Of a stretch of DNA of 64,000 nt, positions 7,313-16,463 are shown piece after piece (position 1 is the first letter of the stretch; each line of letters begins with the position of its first letter). The notes below the pieces were generated by a model. It ran no database searches. It had not been told where the DNA came from and was given only the letters and a program-made list of their open reading frames with translations. Source of the DNA: Comamonas testosteroni (lineage in GTDB: Bacteria > Pseudomonadota > Gammaproteobacteria > Burkholderiales > Burkholderiaceae_C); the NCBI RefSeq assembly GCF_030505195.1, contig NZ_CP129672.1:2576501-2640500 (forward strand), given 5' to 3'. The position numbers were made by a program, and so were the translations under genes.

Positions 7313-8785
7313 ATGAGTATTGATACAGCAACGCTGGGTTCCTCTGGCGCTATCGAGAGCAGAACCATCGACATGGTTCCGGAGAGCGAGCGCCACGGCA
7401 CGCCCTCCAGCCAGTTCACCCTCTGGTTCGGTGCCAACATGCAGATCACGGCCGTGGTGGACGGCGCCCTGGCCGTGGTCTTCGGCGCAGAAGCCATGAC
7501 CGCCATCCTGGGCCTGCTGATCGGCAACATTCTCGGCGGCATCGTCATGGCGCTGCACTCGGCCCAGGGGCCGCGCCTGGGTCTGCCCCAGATGATCTCC
7601 AGCCGCGTGCAGTTCGGCGTCAAGGGCGCAGCCCTGCCGCTGGTGCTGGTGATCCTGATGTATGTGGGTTTCGCCGCCACGGGCACCGTGCTCTCGGGCC
7701 AGGCCATCAATCTGATGTTCGGCTTTCACAGTCCTGCGGCCGGCATCATCATCTTCGGCGCGCTCACGGCCCTGGTCGCGGTGGTGGGCTACCGGCTCAT
7801 CCATGTGGTGGGGCGCATCTCCACCGTGGTCGGCATTCTGGGCTTTGGCTATCTGGCCTGGCAGCTGTGCCACCAGTTCGATGTGGTCTCGGCTTTCGGC
7901 CAGAAGCCTTTCACCTGGGCCAGCTTTCTCACGGCCATGGCCCTGTCGGCAGGCTGGCAGATGACGTTTGCCCCCTATGTGGCCGATTATTCGCGCTATC
8001 TGCCCACCAGGACCTCGACGGCCGCCACCTTCTGGACCACGTTCAGCGGCAGCGTCATCAGCTCGCAGCTGGCCATGACCTTCGGCGTGCTGGTGGCCGC
8101 CCTGGGTGCCAACTTCATCAAGAACCAGGTCGGCTTCATGGGCCAGCTGGCCGGCCCGCTGGCCGTGGTGATCTACCTGGTCATCGTCACTGGCAAGCTC
8201 ACCGTGAACTGCCTCAATGCCTATGGCGGCTTCATGACCGTGCTGACAACGGTCAGTGCCTTCAACCGCAAAAAGCAGTTCACTGCGACATCGCGTCTGC
8301 TCTACATCCTGGGCTTTGTGCTGGTGACGGTGCTGGTGGCCCTGCTGGCGAGCTCCAACTTCCTGTCCACGTTCAAGAACTTCGTGCTGCTGCTGCTCAC
8401 CGTGTTCGTTCCCTGGAGTGCCGTGAATCTGGTGGACTACTACCTGGTCTCCAAGGAAAAAGTGGACATCCCGGCGCTGTATGACAGCCAGGGCCGCTAT
8501 GGCGCCTACAACTGGACGGCCCTGTCCTGCTATGTGATGGGCGTTGCGGTGCAGATACCCTTCATCAACCAGGCCATGTATGTGGGCCCGCTGGCCAAGG
8601 CCATGAACGGGGCCGACATCTCGTGGATCGTGAGCCTGATCGTCACCTCGCTCGTCTACTACCCGCTGGCCAGGAAAAGCATGAACGTGCCCAGCCAGAT
8701 GATTTACCCCAGCCAGGTTCAAGCTGCGCCCATGGACGCAGACAAGAGCTTTGCCGCTACCACTTACGCCGTGCAAGCCGGCTGA
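7313..8785 (+). CDS. NCS1-family cytosine/purine-type permease (CodB-like) of the hut operon
   Basis: A 490-residue integral membrane protein with about twelve hydrophobic segments and the nucleobase:cation symporter-1 layout: [21 protein letters not shown] at TM1, the [11 protein letters not shown] loop, [19 protein letters not shown] near the middle. CodB-like permeases occur in Pseudomonas hut loci, where one has been linked to urocanate uptake. Here the gene sits directly before hutU (31 bases) behind a HutC-like operator. Urocanate or histidine is therefore the likely cargo rather than cytosine, by context. The ATG at 7313 is the first in frame, with GGAG about ten bases before it. Confidence 0.85.
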   Translation: MSIDTATLGSSGAIESRTIDMVPESERHGTPSSQFTLWFGANMQITAVVDGALAVVFGAEAMTAILGLLIGNILGGIVMALHSAQGPRLGLPQMISSRVQFGVKGAALPLVLVILMYVGFAATGTVLSGQAINLMFGFHSPAAGIIIFGALTALVAVVGYRLIHVVGRISTVVGILGFGYLAWQLCHQFDVVSAFGQKPFTWASFLTAMALSAGWQMTFAPYVADYSRYLPTRTSTAATFWTTFSGSVISSQLAMTFGVLVAALGANFIKNQVGFMGQLAGPLAVVIYLVIVTGKLTVNCLNAYGGFMTVLTTVSAFNRKKQFTATSRLLYILGFVLVTVLVALLASSNFLSTFKNFVLLLLTVFVPWSAVNLVDYYLVSKEKVDIPALYDSQGRYGAYNWTALSCYVMGVAVQIPFINQAMYVGPLAKAMNGADISWIVSLIVTSLVYYPLARKSMNVPSQMIYPSQVQAAPMDADKSFAATTYAVQAG

Positions 8786-8816
8786 ATCCTCCCATCCATT
8801 CTTGAAGGATACGATC

Positions 8817-10538
8817 ATGAACGCCAACGACGCCATCATCAGCGCGGCCAAGCAAGACCCCCGCTACGACGCCAGCCGAGAAATCCGCGCTCCCCGCGGC
8901 AGCGAGCTGCACTGCAAGAACTGGCTCGCCGAAGCGGCCTATCGCATGATCCAGAACAACCTGGACCCGGATGTGGCCGAGAACCCCAAGGCCCTGGTCG
9001 TCTACGGCGGCATCGGCCGCGCGGCCCGCAACTGGGAGTGCTATGACGAGATCCTGGCCCAGCTCAGGAAGCTCGAAGCCGACGAATCGCTGCTGATCCA
9101 GTCGGGCAAGCCCGTGGGCGTGTTCAAGACCCACCCCGATGCGCCGCGCGTGCTGCTGGCCAACTCCAACCTGGTGCCCAAGTGGGCCAACTGGGAGAAG
9201 TTCAACGAGCTCGACCAGAAGGGCCTGTTCATGTACGGCCAGATGACGGCCGGCAGCTGGATCTACATCGGTGCCCAGGGCATCGTGCAGGGCACCTTCG
9301 AGACCTTTGTCGAAGCCGGTCGCCAGCACTACAACAACGACCTGACCGGCAAGTGGATTCTCACCGCCGGCCTGGGCGGCATGGGGGGTGCCCAGCCGCT
9401 GGCCGGCGTGCTGGCCGGCGCCTGCGTGCTGGCCATCGAATGCAAGCAGTCCAGCATCGACTTCCGCCTGCGTACCCGCTATGTGGACAAGCAGGCCAAG
9501 GATATCGACGACGCGCTGGCACTGATCAAGCATCACACCGAAAAGGGCGAGGCTGTCTCCATCGCGCTGCTGGGCAATGCGGCCGAAGTCCTGCCCGAGC
9601 TGGTCAGGCGCGCCAAGGCCGGCGGCATCCGTCCCGACATCGTGACCGACCAGACCTCGGCCCACGACCTGATCAACGGCTACCTGCCCGCGGGCTGGAG
9701 CGTGGAGCAATGGAATGCCGCTGCGGCCGACCCCGGCCAGCACCCCACGCTCAAGAAGGCTGCTGCCCAGGGCTGCGCCCAGCATGTGCAGGCCATGCTG
9801 GACTTCCAGGCCATGGGCATTCCCACGGTGGACTATGGCAACAACATCCGCCAGGTGGCCCTGGACGAAGGCGTGAAGAACGCCTTCGACTTCCCCGGCT
9901 TTGTGCCCGCCTACATCCGTCCGCTGTTCTGCGAAGGCAAGGGGCCGTTTCGCTGGGTGGCGCTGTCCGGCGACCCCGAGGACATCTACAAGACCGATGC
10001 CAAGATCAAGGAGCTGTTCCCCGAGAACAAGCACACCCACCGCTGGCTGGACATGGCCAGGGAGCGCATTGCCTTCCAGGGCCTGCCCTCGCGCATCTGC
10101 TGGCTGGGTCTGGGCGAGCGCCACAAGGCGGCCCTGGCCTTCAATGAAATGGTCAAGAACGGCGAACTCAAGGCCCCCATCGTCATCGGCCGCGACCACC
10201 TGGACTGCGGCTCGGTGGCCAGCCCCAACCGCGAGACCGAAGCCATGAAGGACGGCACCGACGCCGTCTCCGACTGGCCGCTGCTCAACGCCCTGCTCAA
10301 CACTGCGGGCGGCGCGACCTGGGTCAGCCTGCACCACGGCGGTGGCGTGGGCATGGGCTACTCGCAACACGCCGGCGTGGTGATCGTGGCCGACGGTACG
10401 GACGAGGCGGCGGCCCGCCTGAATCGCGTGCTCTGGAACGATCCCGCCACCGGCGTGATGCGCCATGCCGATGCAGGCTACGAGATTGCCGTGCAAGCGT
10501 CCAAGCGCCATGGCTTGAATCTGCCGATGGTGAAATAA
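8817..10538 (+). CDS. hutU: Urocanate hydratase (urocanase)
   Basis: Hydrates urocanate to imidazolonepropionate using NAD+ as an electrophilic cofactor, the second pathway step. The 573-residue protein has [14 protein letters not shown] near the start, a [13 protein letters not shown]ossmann segment, the catalytic Cys in RICWLGLG (about Cys428), and a C-terminal [13 protein letters not shown]. The frame is open upstream to 8751, but the ATG at 8817 ([11 protein letters not shown]) matches the family start, follows GAAGGA by seven bases and lies past the permease stop. A 170-base gap with a dispersed GC repeat separates it from hutD. Confidence 0.96.
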   Translation: MNANDAIISAAKQDPRYDASREIRAPRGSELHCKNWLAEAAYRMIQNNLDPDVAENPKALVVYGGIGRAARNWECYDEILAQLRKLEADESLLIQSGKPVGVFKTHPDAPRVLLANSNLVPKWANWEKFNELDQKGLFMYGQMTAGSWIYIGAQGIVQGTFETFVEAGRQHYNNDLTGKWILTAGLGGMGGAQPLAGVLAGACVLAIECKQSSIDFRLRTRYVDKQAKDIDDALALIKHHTEKGEAVSIALLGNAAEVLPELVRRAKAGGIRPDIVTDQTSAHDLINGYLPAGWSVEQWNAAAADPGQHPTLKKAAAQGCAQHVQAMLDFQAMGIPTVDYGNNIRQVALDEGVKNAFDFPGFVPAYIRPLFCEGKGPFRWVALSGDPEDIYKTDAKIKELFPENKHTHRWLDMARERIAFQGLPSRICWLGLGERHKAALAFNEMVKNGELKAPIVIGRDHLDCGSVASPNRETEAMKDGTDAVSDWPLLNALLNTAGGATWVSLHHGGGVGMGYSQHAGVVIVADGTDEAAARLNRVLWNDPATGVMRHADAGYEIAVQASKRHGLNLPMVK

Positions 10539-10544
10539 CTGTCA

Positions 10545-10640
10545 CCCCCTGAGGCGCTTACGCCTAGGCGGCCCCACGCCTTCCCCCTCTCTCGCTCCGC
10601 GGGAGGGGGACGACAGCCTCGGTGCGGGGCGGCCCTTCCT
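10545..10640. repeat. GC-rich dispersed intergenic repeat, copy 2
   Basis: Begins CCCCCTGAGGCGCTTACGCC and continues through a CCCCCTCTC...GAGGGGG inverted pair. The opening segment recurs in inverted orientation at 43512-43560. It fills most of the hutU-hutD gap, inside what should be one transcription unit. No promoter was recognised in the gap. Confidence 0.65.
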
Positions 10641-10708
10641 CGCTGTCTCTCGCCTGGACCGCGCCAGTTTTAAGCCGCGTTTTGTTGTAGTTTTTGTGCT
10701 TTTGATCG

Positions 10709-11275
10709 ATGCAACGCTTTGACCTGAACCAGATTGCGCCCAGCCCGTGGAAGAACGGGGGCGGCAGCACGCGCGAGATTGTCTGCTGGCCGCAGGGCGC
10801 GGGCATGGACAGCTTTGGCTGGCGCGTGAGCGTGGCCACGATTGCACAGGCCGGCCCGTTTTCGGCATTTGCGGGCATAGACCGCCAGATCATGCTGCTC
10901 GATGGCGACGGGGTGCGGCTGCACAGCGCCCAGGCCGGGCTTGAGCATGCATTGACCGAGCGCTGGCAGCCATTCGCCTTTTCGGGCGATATGGCGCTCG
11001 ATTGCGATCTGCTGGGCGGCCCGTCCAGCGACTTCAATGTCATGACCCGGCGCGGGCAATGGTCGGCCCGGCTGGAGCAGCTCGGCGGCCGGGCCGAGGC
11101 GGGGCTGAGCGACGCAGGGCTTTGCATGGTGTTGCAAGGTGGCTGGAAATGCGCCGACGGGCGGATACTGCAAGCCGGCCAGGGCCTGTGGTGGAGCAGC
11201 GTCCGGCCCGAGCCGCTGGTCGCGCAGGCTGAGCAGGCCAGGCTGATCATGGTCAGCCTGACACCGCACAGCTAA
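10709..11275 (+). CDS. hutD: HutD-family protein
   Basis: A 188-residue cupin-like HutD protein. The family hallmarks are visible: PSPWKNGGGSTREI near the N-terminus (about 12-25), FGWRVSVATIAQAGPFSAFAGIDRQIMLLDG (about 36-66), FNVMTRRG (about 110-117) and a C-terminal glutamine-gated segment. HutD proteins co-occur with hut genes; in Pseudomonas one was proposed to set an upper limit on hut activity, perhaps by binding formylglutamate, and its chemistry is unsettled. The start ATG at 10709 gives the standard N-terminus (MQRFDLNQI). It lies between hutU and hutI on the same strand. Confidence 0.9.
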   Translation: MQRFDLNQIAPSPWKNGGGSTREIVCWPQGAGMDSFGWRVSVATIAQAGPFSAFAGIDRQIMLLDGDGVRLHSAQAGLEHALTERWQPFAFSGDMALDCDLLGGPSSDFNVMTRRGQWSARLEQLGGRAEAGLSDAGLCMVLQGGWKCADGRILQAGQGLWWSSVRPEPLVAQAEQARLIMVSLTPHS

Positions 11276-11317
11276 AACAGGAGCAGCTTGCGCGCTTTGG
11301 TTGGTCATTTCAATGCG

Positions 11318-11385
11318 TATTGATATGGAAAATCAATAGAGGCAAGCGCATGAAGCTATGAAATAAGGAGCTTCATAGTTTGAAT
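11318..11385. repeat. Palindromic intergenic element, copy A1
   Basis: Contains AAAATCAATAG followed by an ATGAAGCT/AGCTTCAT stem (11350-11357, 11369-11376) and ends near TTGAATTG. The AATCAATAG motif and stem arrangement recur at 42545 and 49173, and larger relatives lie at 19340 and 56824. It lies in the hutD-hutI gap just before the hutI ribosome site. Confidence 0.5.
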
Positions 11386-11414
11386 TGTCGTCATCGAACA
11401 CGAGGAGCATCGCC

Positions 11415-12677
11415 ATGGCGCAAGCTAATCCCCATCCCGCAGTCTCTGCCGACGGCTGCTGGCACAACCTGCGTCTGGCGCCGCAGCTGTATGTCTCCGA
11501 GGTGGCGGATATTGCCGAGGGCACGCTGGCCTGCATCGTGGTGCAGCAGGGCCGCATGGTCTGGGTGGGCCCGCAGGACGCCATGCCTGCCGAATACCAG
11601 GCGCTGCCCAGGCACGATGGCGCAGGGCGCCTGGCCACGCCGGGCCTGATCGACTGCCACACCCATCTGGTCTATGGCGGCGAGCGTGCCAACGAATTCG
11701 CCATGCGCCTGGCCGGTGCCAGCTACGAGGAAGTGGCCCGGGCCGGCGGCGGCATCGTCTCCAGCGTCAGGGCCACGCGCGAGGCTTCGGAGGACGAGCT
11801 GGTGGCGCTGGCGCTGCCGCGTCTTCAGCAGTTGCTGGCCGAAGGCGTGACGGCCATCGAGATCAAGTCGGGCTACGGCCTGGCGCTCGAACACGAGCGC
11901 AAGCAGCTGCGCGCCGCACGGCGCCTGGGCCAGCGGTGTGCCGTGACCGTGCGCACCACGTTTTTAGGGGCCCATGCGCTGCCGCCCGAGTACGCGGGCC
12001 GCAGCCAGGAATACACGGATCTGGTCTGCCAGGTCATGTTGCCGGCGCTGGCCGCCGAAGGTCTGATCGATGCCGTTGACGTGTTCTGCGAACGCATCGC
12101 CTTCTCGCTGGCCGAGACCGAGCAGGTCTTCCAGGCGGCCAAGGCATTGGGCCTGCCCGTCAAGCTGCATGCCGAGCAGCTGTCGAATATGGAGGGTGCC
12201 GCCCTCGCGGCCCGCTATGGCGCGCTGTCCTGCGACCATATCGAGCATCTGTCCGAGCACGGCATCGCCGAGATGCAGAAGGCCGGTACCGTGGCCGTGC
12301 TGCTGCCCGGGGCCTTCTACACGCTGCGCGACACCAAAGTGCCCCCGATTGAGGAATTAAGGGCCGCCAAGGTCCCGATGGCCGTTTCTACCGATCACAA
12401 TCCGGGTACCTCCCCGTGCTTGAGCTTGCTGCTCATGGCCAACATGGCTTGCACGCTGTTCCGTCTGACGGTTCCCGAGGCTCTGGCCGGCATCACCCGG
12501 CACGCCGCGCAGGCTCTGGGCCTGCAGGACGAGCAAGGCCTGATTGCCGTGGGTCGCCCCGCCAATTTCGTGCTCTGGCCCGTGCAGCAGGCAGCAGAGC
12601 TGGCCTACTGGTTCGGCAACAAGCCTGACTGCACGGTGGTGCGCCAGGGCCTGATTGCACAGCAAGCCAAAGCCTGA
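11415..12677 (+). CDS. hutI: Imidazolonepropionase
   Basis: Opens the imidazolone ring to formiminoglutamate, the third step. The amidohydrolase of 420 residues has metal ligands in the [10 protein letters not shown] motif (His82, His84), [15 protein letters not shown] and the catalytic Asp in [10 protein letters not shown]. The frame extends to a TTG at 11385, but the ATG at 11415 is preceded by CGAGGAG at about nine bases and yields the family length (about 410). The next gene begins 25 bases after its stop. Confidence 0.95.
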   Translation: MAQANPHPAVSADGCWHNLRLAPQLYVSEVADIAEGTLACIVVQQGRMVWVGPQDAMPAEYQALPRHDGAGRLATPGLIDCHTHLVYGGERANEFAMRLAGASYEEVARAGGGIVSSVRATREASEDELVALALPRLQQLLAEGVTAIEIKSGYGLALEHERKQLRAARRLGQRCAVTVRTTFLGAHALPPEYAGRSQEYTDLVCQVMLPALAAEGLIDAVDVFCERIAFSLAETEQVFQAAKALGLPVKLHAEQLSNMEGAALAARYGALSCDHIEHLSEHGIAEMQKAGTVAVLLPGAFYTLRDTKVPPIEELRAAKVPMAVSTDHNPGTSPCLSLLLMANMACTLFRLTVPEALAGITRHAAQALGLQDEQGLIAVGRPANFVLWPVQQAAELAYWFGNKPDCTVVRQGLIAQQAKA

Positions 12678-12702
12678 ATGCGGGGAGCGCGAAAGGTTGC
12701 TG

Positions 12703-14091
12703 ATGTCTCACGAACAATTTCTCAATGAACTGATCTCCACTCTGGGGGCCGACGTGGCGCTGCGCGGCACGGACACGCCCGAGCGTTGCCGCACCGACTG
12801 GAGCGGCACGCCGCCCCGCCAGCCATTGGCGCTGGTGCGCCCACGCACCACGCAGGAAGTCAGCGCGGTCATGCGCCTGTGCAGCGCCCACAGGATTGCG
12901 GTGGTCCCGCAGGGCGGTCTGACCGGCCTGGCCGGTGCCGCAGTTCCGATGGAGGGGGCCGTGGCCCTGTCGCTGGATCGCATGAATCGCATCGAGGACA
13001 TCGATGCCAAGACCGGACTGATGCAGGTGCAGGCCGGCGTCACCCTGCAAGCCGTGCAGGAGGCGGCCGTCGATGTCGGCATGGTGTTCGGCGTGGATCT
13101 CGGCGCTCGCGGCAGCTGCCAGATCGGCGGCAATGTCTCCACCAACGCGGGTGGCAACGGCGTGCTGCAGCACGGCATGATGCGCGAGCAGGTGCTGGGC
13201 CTGGAGGTGGTGCTGGCCGACGGCACGGTGCTGCCCATGCTGCGCCCCATGATCAAGAACAACACGGGCTACGACCTCAAGCAGTTCTTCATCGGTGCCG
13301 AAGGCACGCTGGGCATCATCACGCGCGTGCTGCTGCGCCTGCGTCCCGCGCCCCAGGCCACGGCCACGACGCTGGTGGCCATGCCCGATTTCGACTCGGC
13401 GCTGGCCGTGCTCAAGCGCATGCAATCGCGTTTCGGCAACAGCGTCGCGGCCTACGAACTGATGTGGGACAGCTTTGTGCAGGCCTCCATGGCCTGGCTC
13501 AAGCTCGCCGCGCCTTTTGAGCAGCGCTACCCCTTGCTGGCCCTGATCAATGTGGACGGCAAGGACGAGGCGCAGCTGCAAGGCGATGTGCAGCAGGTGC
13601 TTGAGGAAGCCATGGAAGCCGGCGAGGTGCTCGATGCCATCGTGGCCCAGTCGGTCGCCCAGGTGCAGCAGCTGTGGAAGCTGCGCGAGGCACCGGCCGA
13701 GCTCAACAACAATATGCATCCCGCAATCAACTTCGACGTGAGCCTGCCCCAGGCCGACATCGGCCGTTTTGCCCAAGCCTGCATGCAGGCGTTTGCCGCT
13801 CGCTGGCCCGCGCACCAGGCGCTGTACTTCGGCCATGTGGGCGACGGCAATCTCCATGTCTCGGTGGATGGCAAGACCGTCAACGGCGAATGCGAGCAGG
13901 TGGAGGAGCTTCTCTACCGCATCGTGGGCGAGATGCAGGGCAGCGTCTCCGCAGAGCACGGCATCGGCCTGCACAAGAAGCCTTATCTGAGCAACAGCCG
14001 CACGCCCGCAGAGCTGGCGGCGATGCGGGCCATCAAGCTGGCCCTCGATCCCCTGGGCCTGATGAATCCCGGAAAGGTGTTTGATCTATGA
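12703..14091 (+). CDS. FAD-linked 2-hydroxyacid dehydrogenase (GlcD/D-2-hydroxyglutarate dehydrogenase-like)
   Basis: A 462-residue flavoprotein of the vanillyl-alcohol-oxidase fold. The PP-loop is VVPQGGLTGLAGAAVPMEG (about 67-85), with NVSTNAGGNGVLQHG and GAEGTLGIIT as FAD contacts. The C-terminal FAD-oxidase domain has GHVGDGNLH and AEHGIGLHKKPYL. Such enzymes oxidise D-2-hydroxyacids to 2-oxoacids and pass electrons to a carrier. It is not next to the glcEF genes at 50-52 kb. It lies 25 bases after hutI and overlaps the next gene (ATGA), an aminotransferase, which makes a hydroxyacid-to-amino-acid pair inside the hut operon. Imidazole-lactate is the obvious substrate to test; that is inference. 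Confidence 0.87.
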   Translation: MSHEQFLNELISTLGADVALRGTDTPERCRTDWSGTPPRQPLALVRPRTTQEVSAVMRLCSAHRIAVVPQGGLTGLAGAAVPMEGAVALSLDRMNRIEDIDAKTGLMQVQAGVTLQAVQEAAVDVGMVFGVDLGARGSCQIGGNVSTNAGGNGVLQHGMMREQVLGLEVVLADGTVLPMLRPMIKNNTGYDLKQFFIGAEGTLGIITRVLLRLRPAPQATATTLVAMPDFDSALAVLKRMQSRFGNSVAAYELMWDSFVQASMAWLKLAAPFEQRYPLLALINVDGKDEAQLQGDVQQVLEEAMEAGEVLDAIVAQSVAQVQQLWKLREAPAELNNNMHPAINFDVSLPQADIGRFAQACMQAFAARWPAHQALYFGHVGDGNLHVSVDGKTVNGECEQVEELLYRIVGEMQGSVSAEHGIGLHKKPYLSNSRTPAELAAMRAIKLALDPLGLMNPGKVFDL

Positions 14092-15230
14092 CGAATGCTC
14101 TGGTGGCCTCGCTGGCCCGCGCCCAGGTTCGCCCGCTGCCCGCATACAACGCCGGCCTGTCCAATGAAGCGGTGCGGGCGCGCTATGGCGTGACCGATAT
14201 TGCGCGACTGGCCAGCAATGAGAACCCTTTTGGCGTCAGCGCCTCGGTGCGCCGGGCGATTGCCGAGGTGGCCGACGATGTGGGTAACTATCCCGATGCC
14301 AACTGCACGGCCTTGCGCGAAGCCATTGCCGAGCGCACGGGGCTGCCCGCCGGACGGCTGGTGTTCGGCGACGGCTCGGAAGACCTGATCAAGATTCTCT
14401 GCGAGGTCTTTCTCGCCCCCGGCGATCTGGTGGTGACCCAGCGCCCCGTGTTCGGCCTGCACGAAATCTATCCCAAGATGATGGGCGCGGAGGTCGAGCT
14501 CCTTGAGCTGAACGACGAGCTGGGCTTCGATGTGTCCCGCTGGTGCGCAGCCGTGGCCAAGGCCCCCAAGATCGCCTTCCTGCCCAACCCGTCCAACCCC
14601 GTGGGCTGCATGCTGGATGCGGCGCAGTTTGCGCAGGTGCTGGAGGCCACGCCCGCCCACACCGTGCTGGTGGTGGACGAGGCCTATTACGAATACGCGC
14701 TGCATGACGATGACTACCCCGATGTGCTGGCCATGCTGGAGGCGCGGGTCGGGCCCTGGATCGTGCTGCGCACCTTCTCCAAGGCCTGGGGCCTGGCCGG
14801 CCTGCGCGTGGGCTACGGCATGGCCGACAGCGCCGAGCTGGTGGGCCTGATGGACAAGGTGCGCTCGCCCTTCAACGTGAACATGGCGGCCCAGCGTGCG
14901 GCGCTGGCAGCCTGGAACGATCCTGCGCACATGCGCAGCGGTGTGGCGACCACGGTGGCGCTGCGCGAAGATCTGCGCAGACAGCTGCTGGCGCTGGCAG
15001 GGCCGGGCCGGCCGCTGCAAGGCCTGCGCATTGCGCCCTCGGTCGCCAACTTCCTGTTTCTCGACCTGGGCCGTCCCAATGCCCCAGTGGCCGAGGCACT
15101 GCTCAGGCAGGGCGTGATCGTCAAGCCCTGGAAGGAGCCCGGCTTCGAGCATTTCCTGCGCGTGTCCATAGGCACCGAAGGGGACAACGCGCGTTTTGTG
15201 CAGGCCTTGCTGGCCGCGCTCGAGGTCTGA
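14088..15230 (+). CDS. hisC: Histidinol-phosphate aminotransferase-like PLP aminotransferase
   Basis: A 380-residue class I/II aminotransferase of the HisC branch: LASNENPFGVS near the start, PNPSNPVGCM, VVDEAYYEYA, and the PLP lysine in RTFSKAWGLAGLRVGY (Lys232). Biosynthetic HisC works on imidazole-acetol-phosphate, and hisC normally sits with hisB/H/A/F. Here the start codon overlaps the stop of a 2-hydroxyacid dehydrogenase and a carboxylate-type MFS gene follows 3 bases on, all inside a histidine-degradation operon. A catabolic role, interconverting histidine and imidazole-pyruvate, is therefore plausible. HisC-like enzymes also act on aromatic amino acids, so specificity is open. The symbol denotes family only. 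Confidence 0.82.
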   Translation: MTNALVASLARAQVRPLPAYNAGLSNEAVRARYGVTDIARLASNENPFGVSASVRRAIAEVADDVGNYPDANCTALREAIAERTGLPAGRLVFGDGSEDLIKILCEVFLAPGDLVVTQRPVFGLHEIYPKMMGAEVELLELNDELGFDVSRWCAAVAKAPKIAFLPNPSNPVGCMLDAAQFAQVLEATPAHTVLVVDEAYYEYALHDDDYPDVLAMLEARVGPWIVLRTFSKAWGLAGLRVGYGMADSAELVGLMDKVRSPFNVNMAAQRAALAAWNDPAHMRSGVATTVALREDLRRQLLALAGPGRPLQGLRIAPSVANFLFLDLGRPNAPVAEALLRQGVIVKPWKEPGFEHFLRVSIGTEGDNARFVQALLAALEV

Positions 15231-15233
15231 GCC

Positions 15234-16463
15234 ATGAAGCTGTTCCGGGGGTGGACGATTGTTGTGGCGGCCCATGGCCTGCTCGCCCTGGCCTTCGGTG
15301 CCGCTTATTCCTTTGGCGCTTTTTTCAAGAGCATCCAGACGCAGTTCGATGCGGGCCGTTTCTCGGTGGGCTCGCTGTTTGCCGTGACGGCTTTGCTGTA
15401 TTACTGCGTGGGAGCCGTTGCCGGTCCCCTGGCCGACCGCATAGGCCTGCGTCGCGTGACCGGTGCGGGGGTCTTGCTGCTGGCCACAGGCTTTGCGCTG
15501 GCCAGTCAGACCCGCTCGCTGGCGCAGCTGTTCTTGGTTTTTGGCCTGTTCGTGGGCGGTGGCGTGGGCCTGATCTACGTACCGGCCCTGGTGGCCGTGC
15601 AGCGCTGGTTCATACGGCTGCGCAGCCGTGCCTCCGGCCTGGCCTCGGCCGGCACCGGCGTCGGCACGTTCACCGCGCCGCTGTTTGCGGGCTGGCTGCT
15701 GGAGCAGCAGAGCTGGCAGATCGCCATGCAGTGGTTCGCGCTGGCCATCTTGCTGCTGGGACTGCCGGCCGCGCTGTCCATGGTCGGCCAGCCTTCGCAG
15801 CTGGGCCTGAGCTGCGACGGTGATCCTCACCCTGCCCAGGCCGCAGCCCAGGCGCAGGGCATGGAGCTGTCCCAGGCCTTGCGCAGCAGCAGCTTCGGCT
15901 GGTTTTTCCTCGCCATTTTCCTGGCTTCGGTGAGCCTGTTTGCCGCCTTGGTGCATATCGCTCCCATGGCCCAGGGCCTGGATATCGATGTTGTTTCAAG
16001 CCAGTGGCTGATCGCCCTGATAGGCGCCGGCAATGTGCTGGGTCGACCGTTGCTGGGAGGTCTCGGCGACCGGCTGGGTGCGCTGCGTCTGCTCATGGGT
16101 CTGAGCCTTTTTCTGGCCCTGCTGCACCTGCTGTGGTGGCAGGCCCACGGCTGGGCTGCGCTGGCCGTTTTTTCCCTGCTGTTCGGCGCGGCGCACGGCG
16201 GCTGCATCGCCCTGTTTCCCGTCCTGGCCGCCCAGTGGTTCGGCACCTTGCGGCTGGGGTCTATTTTGGGCATTCTCTACATCAGCGTGGGGCTGGCGGC
16301 AGTCGCCGGTGCCAGCGCGTCCGGCTGGGTGTTCGACCAGACTGGCGGCTACACCCTGGCCATCCAGGTCAGCGCCGCGCTGGCCTTGCTGGCCGTGGCT
16401 GCGCTGGCGCTTGCGGCCCGTGGCCAGCGTTTGGCTTCATCTCCTTCAGGCAGTTCGAAATGA
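15234..16463 (+). CDS. MFS transporter, oxalate/formate antiporter or monocarboxylate-like
   Basis: A 409-residue major facilitator with twelve predicted membrane helices. The N-terminus WTIVVAAHGLLALAFGAAYSFGAFFKSIQ and the segment ADRIGLRRV are typical of the oxalate:formate antiporter / monocarboxylate porter branch. It starts 3 bases after the hisC-like gene and its stop overlaps the hutF start, so it is firmly within the operon. Together with the upstream dehydrogenase and aminotransferase it could import a hydroxy- or keto-acid of imidazole. Uptake of another pathway intermediate is also possible. Confidence 0.82.
   Translation: MKLFRGWTIVVAAHGLLALAFGAAYSFGAFFKSIQTQFDAGRFSVGSLFAVTALLYYCVGAVAGPLADRIGLRRVTGAGVLLLATGFALASQTRSLAQLFLVFGLFVGGGVGLIYVPALVAVQRWFIRLRSRASGLASAGTGVGTFTAPLFAGWLLEQQSWQIAMQWFALAILLLGLPAALSMVGQPSQLGLSCDGDPHPAQAAAQAQGMELSQALRSSSFGWFFLAIFLASVSLFAALVHIAPMAQGLDIDVVSSQWLIALIGAGNVLGRPLLGGLGDRLGALRLLMGLSLFLALLHLLWWQAHGWAALAVFSLLFGAAHGGCIALFPVLAAQWFGTLRLGSILGILYISVGLAAVAGASASGWVFDQTGGYTLAIQVSAALALLAVAALALAARGQRLASSPSGSSK

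Noticed and set aside
12703..14091. Calling this gene glcD of the glcEF system
   Set aside because: It is 37 kb from glcEF, within the hut operon, and its motifs (PQGGLTGLAGA, AEHGIGLHKK) fit the broader D-2-hydroxyacid dehydrogenase group equally well.
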